A stretch of 64,000 nt of DNA from Turnera subulata (taxonomy: Eukaryota; Streptophyta; Magnoliopsida; Malpighiales; Passifloraceae), in NCBI GenBank assembly GCA_028386065.3, contig JAKUCV010007466.1:1-64000 (forward strand), written 5' to 3'. How positions within the stretch are numbered: the stretch's first letter is position 1; each line of letters begins with the position of its first letter. The notes under the pieces are model-generated. The model was not told the origin of the DNA, searched no databases, and worked only from the letters and a program-made list of their open reading frames with translations. Below, piece after piece: positions 9,737 to 20,869 of the stretch. The position numbers were made by a program, and so were the translations under genes.

Positions 9737-12700
9737 ATGGCCACAACTAGTGAGCAAGTTGTTGTTGAGGGGGAACATGTTCCGAGGGAGGAACAACGTC
9801 CTACCAGGGGTGGCAAAAAGGCTTCTAGGGAGAAGACCGTGGAGAGGGATCGTCTAGCGAGCATAGGAAAGGCTCGACCGGACAGCCGATGGCTTGGCGG
9901 AGCTTATCGACAAAGTTGATGGGTACGAACAACGCATCGAGGAGCTCGAGTTAGGGGACTAAGAAGAGCTTCGTGGGGAGATGCAAGGTGCCCTCAATAG
10001 CGTCGTTGACTCGTTCGGCAAAGAGCTGGCCGAGTACAAGTCTCGGCAAGATGCGATCCTAGCCCAACTTGCTACCGTCATGGAGGACATGCAAGAACTC
10101 AAAGGGGAGTTTGCAGTGTACAAGAAGGCTGTCACACAAGGGAGTGTGGTGGTTACTACAGAGGCGAGGCTTGATGTGCCAAAGCCGAAAGCCTACAATG
10201 GTGCTCGCAATGCAAGGGAGCTTGACAACTTCCTCTTCAATTGCGAGCGCTACTTTGATGGAGCAGGTATTCGGGACGAAGCCAAGAAAGTGAGCACCGC
10301 GTCCCTCTACCTTAATGATACAGCAATGCTTTGGTGGAGACGCAGGTACGCCGATATTGAAAGAGGCACGACTCAGATTAATACCTAGGCAGATTTCAAG
10401 TGGGAGATCAAGACTCAGTTCTATCCCCAGAATGTGGAGCTAGAAGCACATGGGAAGCTTCGGCGGCTTTCTCACAGTGGCAGCATTCGGGACTATGTGA
10501 AGGAGTTCACGGAACTTTTGCTGGAGATACCCGACTTGCCCGACAAGGAGGCATTGTATGCCTTCCTAGATGGCCTGCAAAATTGGGCCAAGTTGGAGTT
10601 ACAAAGGAGAGGCGTGCAAGACCTCACCATCGCGATTGCCACGGCTGAATCACTGGTTGAGTTTAAGAAGCCTGAAGCGCCCAAGTCTAAAGGATTCAAG
10701 GACAACAAGGGCAAAGGTGGGGGAGCACCCAGCTACCCCAAGGATACCAAGGAAGGCACTTCCAAACCACCTTTCAAAGGCAAGCCATTTTACAAGGGAG
10801 GCAAGCTCACTGGCGACAAGGGGAAGGATAAGTTCAACTCTGGGTGCTTCCTTTGTGAAGGTCCACACAGGGCCATGGAATGTCCGCAGAGAAACAAGCT
10901 AGCAGCCCTTGTCCAAGGGATAGAAAAGGAGAGTGCCGAGGAACCAAAAGTGTGCTCATTGAGGCTACTTAATGCAGTGAAGGCCACCACCAAACAGGCT
11001 AAGGTGGAGCACAAGGGCTATATGTACGCAATGCCAACCATCAATGGGGAGCAAACTCTGGCTCTAATTGATACGGGGGCTACCCACAACTTCATTGAGA
11101 AGGATGAAGCTAGAAGGCTCGGCATCAAATATGAGGAGGAACGTGGGCAATTGAAAGCCGTAAATTCGGAGGCCAAACCAATCTATGGAGTAGCACGAGG
11201 GGTGGACATGTGTATCGACAATTGGCGAGGTAAAGTCGATTTTTCTGTTGTGCCTATGGATGATTATCCCATTGTGCTAGGCATGGAGTTCCTTGATCGC
11301 ACCAAGGCTGTCCCCGTGCCAAGTGCCAACACTCTTATCCTTGAGGAGGGGGACAAGTCTTGTGTAGTGTCGGTGGCTCGTGAGAAGACACTAAAGGAGA
11401 AGGCCATTTCGGCCATGCAACTCAAGAAAGGGGTCCGGAGGAACAAGCCAACCTACCTAGCCACATTGATGCTCAATGAAGACACAACACTAGCCGATGA
11501 CATGCCTAGTGAGGTGAAGCAAGCACTTGGCGAGTTCGAGGATGTAATTCCAAAGGAGCTCCCAAGGAAATTACCACCACGGTGGGAGGTAGATAAGAAG
11601 ATTGAACTGGAGCCGAGTGCTAAAGCTCCTGCTGCTACCCTATATTGTATGGCACCACCCGAGTTGGAAGAGTTGCGGAGGCAACTAAGGGAGCTGCTGG
11701 ATGCGGGGTTCATCCAACCATCCAAGGCACCATTTGGAGCACCGGTGTTGTTCCAAAAGAAGCATGATGGGTCGCTGCGATTGTGCATTGACTATCAGGC
11801 TCTCAACAAGATCATTGTGAAGAACAAGTACCCAATTCCTCTCATCGCAGACTTGTTCGACAACTTGACGGAGCTCGATGGTTCACCAAGCTTGACTTGA
11901 GATCGGGCTACTACCAAGTGAGGATTGCCGAAGGAGATGAATCCAAGACCACTTGTGTAACCCGGTATGGTTCCTATGAATTCTTGGTGATGCCTTTTGA
12001 TTTAACTAACGCCCCTGCTACATTTTGCACATTGATGAACAAGGTTCTCCACCCATTCTTGGCGCTTTGTCGTGGTATACCTTGATGACATTGTCATCTA
12101 TAGCAACACTCTGGAGGAACATGTTCAACACCCACGGCAAGTTTCCCAAGCCTTGCGGGAGAATGAGCTTTATGTGAAGAGGGAGAAGTGTGCATTCGCC
12201 CAACATGAAGTCATATTCCTGGGGCACAAAGTGGGAGGCGGCAAGTTGATGATGGACTAGGCCAAAGTTGAGGCAATCCAAGCTTGGGAGCCACCTAAGC
12301 GAGTCCCCGAGCTCCGATCTTTCCTTGGGCTTGCCAACTATTATCGGAGATTCATCATGGGGTACTCGGCCATTGCAGCACACTTGATGGACCTCTTGAA
12401 GAAGAACAAGCCGTGGGTTTAGTCCGAAGAATGCCAACAAGCCTTTGATGCCTTGAAGAAGGCTATCATGGAGGAACTAGTGCTAACCTTGCCTGACCAT
12501 ACCAAGCCATATGAGGTGTACACGGATGCTTCAGATTTTGCCATTGGCGGGGTCCTAATGCAAGAGGGGCATCCAATTGCTTATGAGAGCCGCAAGCTTA
12601 ATGACACGGAGCGGCGCTATACGGTGCAAGAAAAAGAAATGACGGCAGTGGTCCATTGCCTACGAGTTTGGAGGCATTACTTGCTTGGGAGCAAGTTTGT

Positions 12701-14362
12701 TGTCAAGACGGACAACGTGGCCACAAGTTATTTCCTCACCCAGAAAAGCTCACACCAAAGCAAGCACGATGGCAAGACTTCCTAGCGGAGTTCGATTAGT
12801 TGGAGTACAAGCCAGGAAAGGCCAACTTGGTGGCCGATGCTTTGATTAGGAGGGCCGAACTTGCAGCCATAAGTCGACCCGATAGTACTTTGGTGGAGCG
12901 CATCAAAGAGGGAATGGCACATGATCCGTAGGCCAAAACCTTGGCCGAGCTTGTTGAGCAAGGCAAAACAAGGAGATTTTGGCTTGATGATGGGCTACTC
13001 TATACGAAAGGAAGCAGAATCTATGTGCCTTGACATGAGAAGTTGAGGAAGGAAGCACTCAAGGAATGCCACGATTCAAAGTGGGCTGGCCATCCGGAGA
13101 TTGATCGCACTCTAGCAGTATTGGAGGACTCATTCTATTGGCCTCGGATGCGGGATGATGTGGAGTTGTATGTTCGGACTTGTTTAGTTTGCCAACAAGA
13201 CAAGCTTGAGCAACAACGTCCACCGGGTTTGTTGCAACCATTGCCTACACCCAATAGGCCTTGGGAGGGCATCTCACTTGACTTCATTACTAGCCTGCCC
13301 AAGTCCGATGGGTTCAACATGATCTTGGTGGTCGTGAATCGATTCTCCAAGTATGCTACCTTCATCCCAACAACCATAGAGTGTATAGGAGTTGAAGCAG
13401 CCTGCTTGTTTTTCAAGTATGTGGTGAAGCATTAGGGCATTCCTAAGACGATCGTAAGTGATCGGGAATTGCGCTTCAATGCTCGTTTTTTGAAGGAACT
13501 TTTTCGGATGATGGGGTCCGAGCTCAATTTCTCTACAAGCTTTCATCCACAAACTGATGGACAAACGGAGAGGGTGAATGCCTTGTTGGAAATATACTTG
13601 CGGCACTATGTGAGTGCCAACCAATGGGATTGGGCACAGCTACTTGACGTAGCCCAATTCTCATATAACTTGCAGAGGAGTGAATCCACGGGAATGAGTC
13701 CCTTTGAGATTGTCACGGGGCAGCAGCCAATGACTCCAAGCACCATTGCTACGGGCTATACGGGAAGTAGCCCTGCAGCATACCGGTATGCCAAGGATTG
13801 GCAAGCACAAAGAGACATGGCCAAAGCGTATCTAGCCAAGGCCACGAAGAGGATGAAGAAGTGGGCGGATGTTAAGCGGAGGCAGTTGGAGCTTGAAGAA
13901 TGAGACCTTGTCATGGTGAAGCTATTACCACACCAACAAAGGGCCTTTGCCAAGCTACACAAGGGGTTGGTGCGACGCTATGAGGGACCATTCAAAATTG
14001 TTAAGCGGTTGGGCAAAGTTGCCTACAAGCTTGACCTGCCCTCAAGGCTCAAGCTTCACCCCATCTTCCACGTGAGTTTGATGAAGCCATACTATGAAGA
14101 CGAGGAATACCTAGACCGAGGACAGTCCAAGAGAGCACCAATATCGGTCACTGCCTCCTATGACAAGGAAATTGAGGAAATTCTCTCGTGACTCCCTATC
14201 TTTGTGCGGGATAACAACAAGAACTATGTGGAGTACTTGGTCCGTTGGAAGGGACTTTCGGAGAGCGAGGCCTCATAGGAGCGAGACCGGGACTTGTGGC
14301 AATTCGAAGATAAGATCAAAGAGTTCCAGGCCATGCTCACCACGAGGGCGTTGGCGAGATAG
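9737..14362 (+). pseudogene. chromovirus gag-pol polyprotein, multiply disrupted
   Basis: Domains in order: a coiled-coil Gag start (about 9737-10390), capsid-like region, CCHC knuckle [14 protein letters not shown] (about 10842-10886), protease DTGATHNF (about 11070), RT (about 11560-12260, with YLDD at about 12075), RNase H (about 12510-12730), integrase with the HHCC zinc site (about 13060-13200) and catalytic core (HPQTDGQTE near 13545), and a chromodomain (about 14200-14330). Breaks include stops at 10386, 12258, 12420, 12797, 12929, 13031, 13433, 13901 and 14276. There are frameshifts near 11875, 12062 and 12742. The authentic stop TAG is at 14360-14362, followed directly by the polypurine tract. 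Several stops replace tryptophan (TGG to TAG). Confidence 0.93.
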
Positions 14363-14373
14363 GTGGGGGAGAA

Positions 14374-14918
14374 TGTCACACCATTTGCTTGCAAACCAGG
14401 CCTTAAGGGGACGGAATTCTCTATGGTCACATGGAACCCTCTAGACTCCTCTTGTGGACAAGCATGTGCAGACCTTCAGTGGGGGACAAGCGTGCCTGAC
14501 ATGAGCAGACATTCAGTGGGGTGCAAGCATGTGCAGCATGTGCAAGCATGGGCAGACATTTTCAAAAGATGGCAGGCATGGACAGACGCTCCAGGCCTTG
14601 CCTCCACCGTTAGATCGTGGATTGCTTTAGAGGGCCAATCCTAGCCATCCGCTGGGAGGCGGGTGTGGTTATATGAAGGGGAAGACTCCTCATCTGTAAT
14701 CATCAATTCTTTTGTACACACATTTTGTACTTTGTATACTTGAGGAAGTAATACAAACAGCTCATTCATTCCAAACACTTGTTTGCTCTTTTCGTTGCCT
14801 TAAACTTGTTCTTTTACCAAGCATCACTGTAAGGGTTAAGGCTGACTTAGGCTTGAGTTCGAGTGAGAATTGCCTAAGACCGCACGGACTAACATCCAAA
14901 AACTCTAAATCCGTGACA
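14374..14918 (+). repeat. 3' LTR of the chromovirus, preceded by polypurine tract
   Basis: It begins tgtcacacca and ends ccgtgaca, closely matching the 5' LTR. The polypurine tract ggtgggggagaa sits at 14362-14373, immediately upstream. Confidence 0.93.
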
Positions 14919-15176
14919 CTAATAGTTACAAGAAGTCAACAGCTGCTGCCATATCAGTGGCAGTGGCATAGAGTTTGTGGCCACTTGATAAGAAGTAAAC
15001 TGTAGTAGGGTTAACGTGTCTTTGTATGAATGAAACAGCTGCAAGGCCACCCATCCTTGTAAGCTCCTAAAGACTCATCTAGTAACACGTCAGTTCTTAC
15101 CTCCTTAAATATTCGCTACTGTGATTCTAACAAGCCAAACCCAAGACAAACTTACTGGGTACTGTCAAGCAAATTA

Positions 15177-15620
15177 ATGACCGAAGAAAGGAGACCCTGG
15201 ATGGCCGATCTTACTCATCACCCAGGAGGAGGAGCTCAACGTGTGCCTGGGTGGTCTTTGTTCTGCGCATCCTTAGCCGCTGTAGCAGTAGGGGGGCCGC
15301 TTCTAGCCATGTCGGGGTTAGGTTTGTTGGCAACTTTAGCGCTGCTCCTAATAAGCTCACCTCTTTTGTTGATCGCCGGTCCCTTGCTCATTGGTGCTGC
15401 CCTTTTCCTCGTTGGTTGCATGGCCGCATTCGATGGGGCTATGGTTGCCGAGCTTGCTGGGTTGTATACATTTACTTGGATGTTCAGGTCAGCTTCTAGG
15501 GGGAGAGATTATGGTGGACATGTCATGGATGAAGTCAAGGAGCGAGGGAAAGATTGGGGGAATAATTTGCAGCAAAAGGTGCATGAGAACAATCCGCTAG
15601 AGGATGAGGTTAATATTTAA
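15177..15620 (+). CDS. oleosin-like lipid-droplet protein
   Basis: This is an intronless 147-residue protein. Residues 1-26 are polar, about 27-102 form one uninterrupted hydrophobic stretch, and the tail (about 104-147) is charged and amphipathic. That tripartite plan is the oleosin plan: a long hairpin buried in the lipid droplet with polar arms on the surface. At the middle of the hydrophobic stretch lies SSPLLLIAGP (residues 60-69), which resembles the proline knot that turns the hairpin but lacks the canonical P-x5-SP-x3-P spacing. The tail segment KERGKDWGNNLQQK also fits plant oleosins. The first ATG (15177) was chosen; one nine codons later (15201) is an alternative. An A/T-rich TATA-like stretch (about 15103-15109) lies upstream. 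An unrelated small membrane protein is the alternative. The gene is intact, just outside the chromovirus insertion. Confidence 0.7.
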   Translation: MTEERRPWMADLTHHPGGGAQRVPGWSLFCASLAAVAVGGPLLAMSGLGLLATLALLLISSPLLLIAGPLLIGAALFLVGCMAAFDGAMVAELAGLYTFTWMFRSASRGRDYGGHVMDEVKERGKDWGNNLQQKVHENNPLEDEVNI

Positions 15621-16107
15621 TGGAGGTGGAAATCTCTGGGGCATTGTTGGTTCTTGGGGTCGTAATTAGTGTTGTTGTATTGCTGAGTTTGATGTTTGTG
15701 TTTTATCTATTCTGTCCCGAGTTTTAAACAGTTTTGGTAATTCCTTTGATAAAATTTTTACTTACTAATTTACTGTGTAATTAATAGTCTCTGGATTTCA
15801 CAATATAGGAAACAGTAGATTTTGGTGGATATATTGATGGCAATTGGACCTTAGAAACAGTATATTTTCTTTTTTGTTGGTAAAAGACGTGGTGTAATAA
15901 ACTTAAATTAACAAGGTATAGAAACAGTAGATTTTGATGTTGATATTGATGTGGATATAATGATGGCAAAGTGGTGGATAGTGGGTAGGGTTGCTGGTAA
16001 GGGCTGTCACCCCCACAATGTTTGTTAATTGGTCAATATCTTGATTAATGGATCCTTTACTTCTACCCAAGCAATGTGGATGTGGATGGAGATGCTACAA
16101 CATGTGG
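15621..16107. other. oleosin-like gene 3' flank
   Basis: This is 3' UTR and intergenic DNA. A short phrase (aaacagtagattttg.tg) occurs twice, near 15810 and 15922, as a minor local repeat. Confidence 0.5.
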
Positions 16108-16115
16108 ATCGTGGG

Positions 16116-16789
16116 TAGGTATGGCAATGGGCGGAGATTTTGAGGGTGGAGGAATCCTCGCCCCATCCCGGCGACTTTAAACTATTCCCATTTCCATTTA
16201 ACGTGATGGGGAATTTTGTCCCGATCCCCGCTACGCGGATTCCCACGGGTCTCTGCGACTCAAATAGAAAGGTTGAAATTTAGTTTCAAGCCATTAAAAA
16301 AATACATAGTTTATATAAATTATATTTGTTTAAAAACACAAATTATATACTACTATCTAATATTATATATTATCAAAAAAATAAAATGTAAATTTAACCA
16401 ACATGATATTTATCATGAAAAATACAATCTAATACTATATATTACCAAAAAAATAAAATCTAAATCTAACTAGAACAATAAAAGTATGTGAATATAAAAG
16501 TATGTGAATTCAATAAAATTTGTGGTCTATATTATGTTATTTTTTGTTTTGTTTTGTATTTGAACAAAATGACTAAAAATCCTATATAAAGTATTAACTA
16601 GAAGGGTAAAATGATCATTATTTGTGGATCCCCGCGAAGGCGGGTGCTATGATCTCCATCCCCATCCCCAAATTAATCTCGGGTTGAAAATCCTCCCCAT
16701 CCCCATCCTCATGGGTCAATAATCGTCTCCATCCCTACAACGAGAAATCCCCTCAGATTCCGGGACATTAGGGATTTTTTCCATCCCTA
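16116..16789. mobile_element. non-autonomous hAT-like element (MITE-like), 674 bp
   Basis: The element is flanked by the perfect 8-bp direct repeat atcgtggg (16108-16115 and 16790-16797), the TSD length of the hAT superfamily. The ends are short imperfect terminal inverted repeats: taggtatggcaa at the left, and tagggatggaaa as the reverse complement of the right end. Sub-terminal GC-rich repeats (ccatcccc-type, near 16160-16250 and 16630-16740) flank an AT-rich core. There is no transposase. Confidence 0.75.
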
Positions 16790-16874
16790 ATCGTGGGGCA
16801 AGAATACTCACTGATCATATGTTTTTATATGGTGAGGTCCAATTTCTAATCCATTACAGCAATGTTTTCTCTTA

Positions 16875-17785
16875 GGGTTAATTATTTTTTAACCACCTGA
16901 ACTTTTGGTCAAACGGATTTAACCACCTGAACTAAAAAAATCGAGATAGAGGTACCTTGAACTTTATTTTTGTAAGATTTAACCACTTGAATTAAAAAAA
17001 TCAGGATAGACGTACCTCAAACTTTATTTTTGTAAGATTTAAACCCCTACACCTATAATTTCACATTTTTTTAATATTATTCTCTTTTTTCTCCTTTTTT
17101 CTTTTTTCTATCCAATTTAAAAATGCATCAAGTCAAAAAGATGGCATTACTTTAAAAGATAAATCCAAAAAAAAGATTAATTTTCTGGAGAACAAATCAA
17201 ATAATTATTATATCAGTTAACTTATTTGTCTCAACAAACAAAGAAAATCTTCTAAAATGGAAAAAAAAAATATGTGGGAGATCTTAAAATTAGTTTGTTA
17301 GATTTTGTATTTTTTTAATGAAACGATTTCGGAAATTTTAAATAATATTAATTGTTTGTTTTTGGAGTGACAAGGAAGTTTTTAACAGTTAAAATGACTT
17401 GGCTTCTTTTTATTACGCTCATTTTAAAAAAATTAAAACAATATTTAGTTGAGAAAAGAAAAATAATTAAAAACAATTCAGTTTTCTTTTTTTTTTCAAA
17501 TAAGTAGTTTTTTTGTTGGATTTTTAAATCGGATAAAAAAAAAGGAGAATAAAAAAGGGAATAATGTTAAAAATTTGTGAATTTATGGGTGGAGAGGGTT
17601 AAATCTTACATAAACAAAGTTTGAGGTACCTATATCCATATTTTTTAGTTTAGGCAGTTAAATCTTTAGTTCGGGTGGTTAAATCTTACAAAACAAAGTT
17701 CAAGGTACCTTTATCCCTATCTTTTAAGTTCAGGTGGTTAAATCCGTTTGACCAAAAGTTCAGGTGTTTAAAAAGCAATTAACCC
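16875..17785. mobile_element. Mutator-like non-autonomous element with long composite TIRs, 911 bp
   Basis: The element is flanked by the 10-bp direct repeat ttttctctta (16865-16874 and 17786-17795), within the 9-11 bp range of Mutator-like elements. The terminal inverted repeats are long (over 150 bp) and start gggttaatt. Each TIR contains two or three tandem versions of a phrase built on taaccacctgaac and gtaccttgaactt. The core is AT-rich with no ORF. Confidence 0.75.
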
Positions 17786-17995
17786 TTTTCTCTTATTACC
17801 AAAAGTCAAAGCTAAGTTGTGATTTGATCTTATCTTCGTGTCTGGAACAAGAACGCAATAATTGAGAATTGAGATACGGTGCTATACATTGGTTGCCCAT
17901 CGAACACTTCAAATCTAAAGGCACTTTCTTCGAGTAAAATAGAAAGTACTCCCTAGCTCCTACATTCCCGTATTAATGAATCAATAGTCTAAATG

Positions 17996-18199
17996 TGTTA
18001 ATGAAAAATGGGTGAATACTCATTGTATTACCTACCAACACGTTTTTCTTTTGTGGCCAACAACCCCCTCTCCTATATATATTATAATCCTACACAACTT
18101 AAGAGATGGTTCAATGAAAAAGGCCGATTAACTCAGCTTCTTCTCCTTCTTCTTCTTCAACAGAGAAACTTCACACTATTAATTACCTATTTCACAACA
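17996..18199 (+). repeat. 5' LTR of Copia copy 1
   Basis: It starts tgttaatg and ends tatttcacaaca. A TATA-like run (ctatatatatta, about 18073-18085) fits an LTR promoter. Similarity to the 3' LTR is only moderate. Confidence 0.65.
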
Positions 18200-18904
18200 C
18201 GTTATCAGCACGACGAGTCTCTACCCAGAGCATGGTTTTTTAGGCAACAAAAACAGAGGAAAAAAAAAGAGAAAAGAGAAAAACAAAACCCGTCACCTTT
18301 CTGGTACTGTTCACGCGGAAGCATTCCGTGCCGCCGTGCAGGCCACCACCCACACCGTCGCCTTCCCCATGCTTTTGCCAACCGGAAGCCGCTCCCTCCG
18401 TTCGTTTCGTCGCCCGACGCGTCGCCAGGACGAGAAGACCCGACGAAAAACCCGTCGGATCCACTCCCCCCCTCACGACGCAACGCCTCCTCTTGCCTCC
18501 AGTGACTCCGCGCAGCTCGCGCCTTTCTCTCGTCGCTGTCGGCCGCTCACGCCTCTAGTCGTCCCGCCGCCGTTGCCTCCTCGTCGCGCCACTGCCAGAA
18601 CCCGTGAGGTTCTCTGGTTGAAGGTGAGTGACCCGTATGCATAACGGGTTGGAGCTGGTGGGTTGGTCCTCCCGGGCTAGGTCTCGCGGGCCGGGTTGGG
18701 TGTTGGGCCAGGTCTGGGCGTAGGCCTGTTCTAAGGAACCTGCCTTGGCCTGGGCCTCTGCACCTGGGCTGAACCTGTTGGGCTGGGTCCTGGTGATTTG
18801 GCCCAGTCTGAAAATTAATAAAAGAAAATAATAATAATAATAAATATAATCTGAAAAAAATAATATTTCTAAAAATATACATATGTTAAGTATTCTACTA
18901 ATAC

Positions 18905-19020
18905 TGCTGAAAGATTTATCGAGTAAGCGTATATTATATATTCTCTATTATTATGCTATTATTACTGCTGAAAGATTTATCGAGTAAGCATATATATTAT
19001 ATATTATATGTCATAATGTT
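18905..19020 (+). repeat. short tandem repeat carrying the tgctgaaagattt motif
   Basis: Two units start at 18905 and 18966 (period 61 bp). Each begins tgctgaaagatttatcgagt and is followed by TA-rich sequence. The same motif is repeated in Copia copy 2. Confidence 0.8.
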
Positions 19021-19785
19021 TCTATTACTTTTATATTTATATCTTTTATTATTACTGTTAATATTATAAAACTTGAATCGGAAGCCCCTAAAATTTCCGG
19101 AAGAAATTTATCATGGGCATTAGATGCTGAAATGCATTTAAATGCTAATAGTCTGGAAGACCCAATAAAAGAGAAAAATAAAGTAAAGACTAGATGTCTT
19201 ATTATCAAAAAATCCTGCAGATCTTTGAAAAAAAAATTGAAGAAAAAATATCACCACCAGAAGATGGATATTCTCCCAAAATTTCATTGCAAGTGTATGC
19301 ATATGAGATTGCAAGATTTTAAATCTTTGCACAAATATTTCGAATGAGTTCTCCGATGATATTGTGTGGAGAATATATTATTGATGTTGATTTGAAAAGA
19401 AAACGATTTATTTTCATGCATCATATATGCTCCTGCTGTAGTGATATGGTGAAAAGAAAAAAAAGGAATTCAAGAAATATTTGATTTAATCCCATGCCTT
19501 ATTGTGGCAGAACAGAGTAACGAATTATAAATAAAAACTATTATGAATCCTGTCCAATTGACTCTGCTCCATTCCCTGAAGCGAATGTGACAATATAATT
19601 GTAAACTGTGCCTATGGCCGTGGATGTGGATGAAATCGTTCTAACTACTATGACCGTAATGGTTATAACAATGGCAAGGCTATGAAAAAACATGCATATT
19701 TATATTATCATTGCATAAAGGATCCATTACTGGAGAACATTCACATATAGAAACTGTTCTCATACATAAGTATAAACTATTTTGT

Positions 19786-20469
19786 TTATCGGTTGGGTAC
19801 AATATTAACTCTAAAACTTTGAGCTTCATTGTTGATGTTGACCCTAACACTCTCATTCCAAGAGAACCTCATACTACCCATGTTGTTTTCTCCAGGTAGC
19901 TCAAACCGATTTGTTGGAGGAAAACGGAGTGGAATTACTCCATGATTTTCTTCAGGTTGCCACAAGGTTTCAGTGATCAATACCATATTGGGCTAATACT
20001 GATTCTTCAGATCCCTTAAGGTACGCACGAAATCTTGGGATCGTCTGGCTACTCCCCTACAATTCCATAGTAGCAGTCGTACCTTAGGCCATGTAGCCGG
20101 TAACCCAGACACTCTAGGGATACTCCGAGCTATCATGAAAACTTGATAATAACTGCTTTGATTCAAATATTGACAAGAAGGCTTTAGCTGAAATTCCTGT
20201 AGTCTATCAGATATGAAAAACATAATAGAATTAGCTGAGCCATAAAAGGAAGCCCTTAGATTGCCTTGGTCCTCTAGGAAGAAAGTTTCTTCCATAGGAG
20301 TTACAAAGAACCTAGATGAATAAAGCTCATCAACAAAAACCAAACGAGGAATTCTTGCGAGCTCACTCGGTAATTCCTCTTGTTGTCCATTCACCATACT
20401 ATATGCTAATATATTCCTCCTTCGTAGTGAGGCACCCTCAACAAAGAAGACAGTAGTCAGGGAAGGCAT
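19786..20469 (-). pseudogene. LINE-derived ORF fragment captured antisense in Copia copy 1
   Basis: The minus strand encodes about 225 codons. An N-terminal part of unknown family (starts MPSLTTVFFVEGAS, contains SSRFFVTPMEETFFLEDQ) is fused in frame to the start of a LINE endonuclease. The endonuclease part shows RLLLWNCRGVARR and LITET, which are EN motifs of L1-type ORF2. One in-frame stop (near 19993) interrupts it. The LINE part ends abruptly with no poly(A) and no TSD, so this is not an ordinary LINE insertion. A homologous block at the same relative place in Copia copy 2 (60321-61003) shows that it travelled with the Copia family. Confidence 0.75.
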
Positions 20470-20869
20470 TTTTTTTTATCTCGTTGTGTTTCCTGAATCT
20501 TCCTGCTTTCACCATATAACTCTTCTCCCTTCTTATAGTCTGAGCTTAAAAAGCAAGATGTTAGTTTTTCAAACGTGGACCCTTTTTTTGTTTCCGAAAA
20601 GATCCAAGAGAAATTTCGGTGATTAGAAATTTGAATTATTTTTCACAAAACTCCAAAGTTTTTTCAATCTTCAAGGATTTTTTTTTTGAAAAAGTTTGCC
20701 GACACATTAATAATTGTTCAATCCCTCTGATTTTTCTACCATCAATTATTAGTGGCACACAGTAGTTTAAATTGGTGCACAATAGCCTGTAGCTATCACA
20801 TAACAGCCTGAAGCTGGTAAATAATTTTTCCTAAATTATTAATAGTTTGCACAGCCTAAAGCTGGCACC

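Larger units (their letters stand above)
9111..14918 (+). mobile_element. Ty3/gypsy chromovirus, full-length but decayed
   Basis: The element is 5.8 kb, bounded by TG...CA LTRs, with the 5-bp TSD ctaat at 9106-9110 and 14919-14923. It has a PBS, Gag with a zinc knuckle, protease, reverse transcriptase, RNase H, integrase, a C-terminal chromodomain and a polypurine tract, in the order typical of Ty3/gypsy chromoviruses. Frameshifts and stops throughout make it non-autonomous. The sublineage is not settled by eye; Galadriel- or Reina-like clades are candidates. Confidence 0.95.

Noticed and set aside
18008..18644. GC-rich overlapping open frames on both strands
   Set aside because: They lie in the leader of Copia copy 1, overlap in several frames and have low-complexity composition; no conserved domain.
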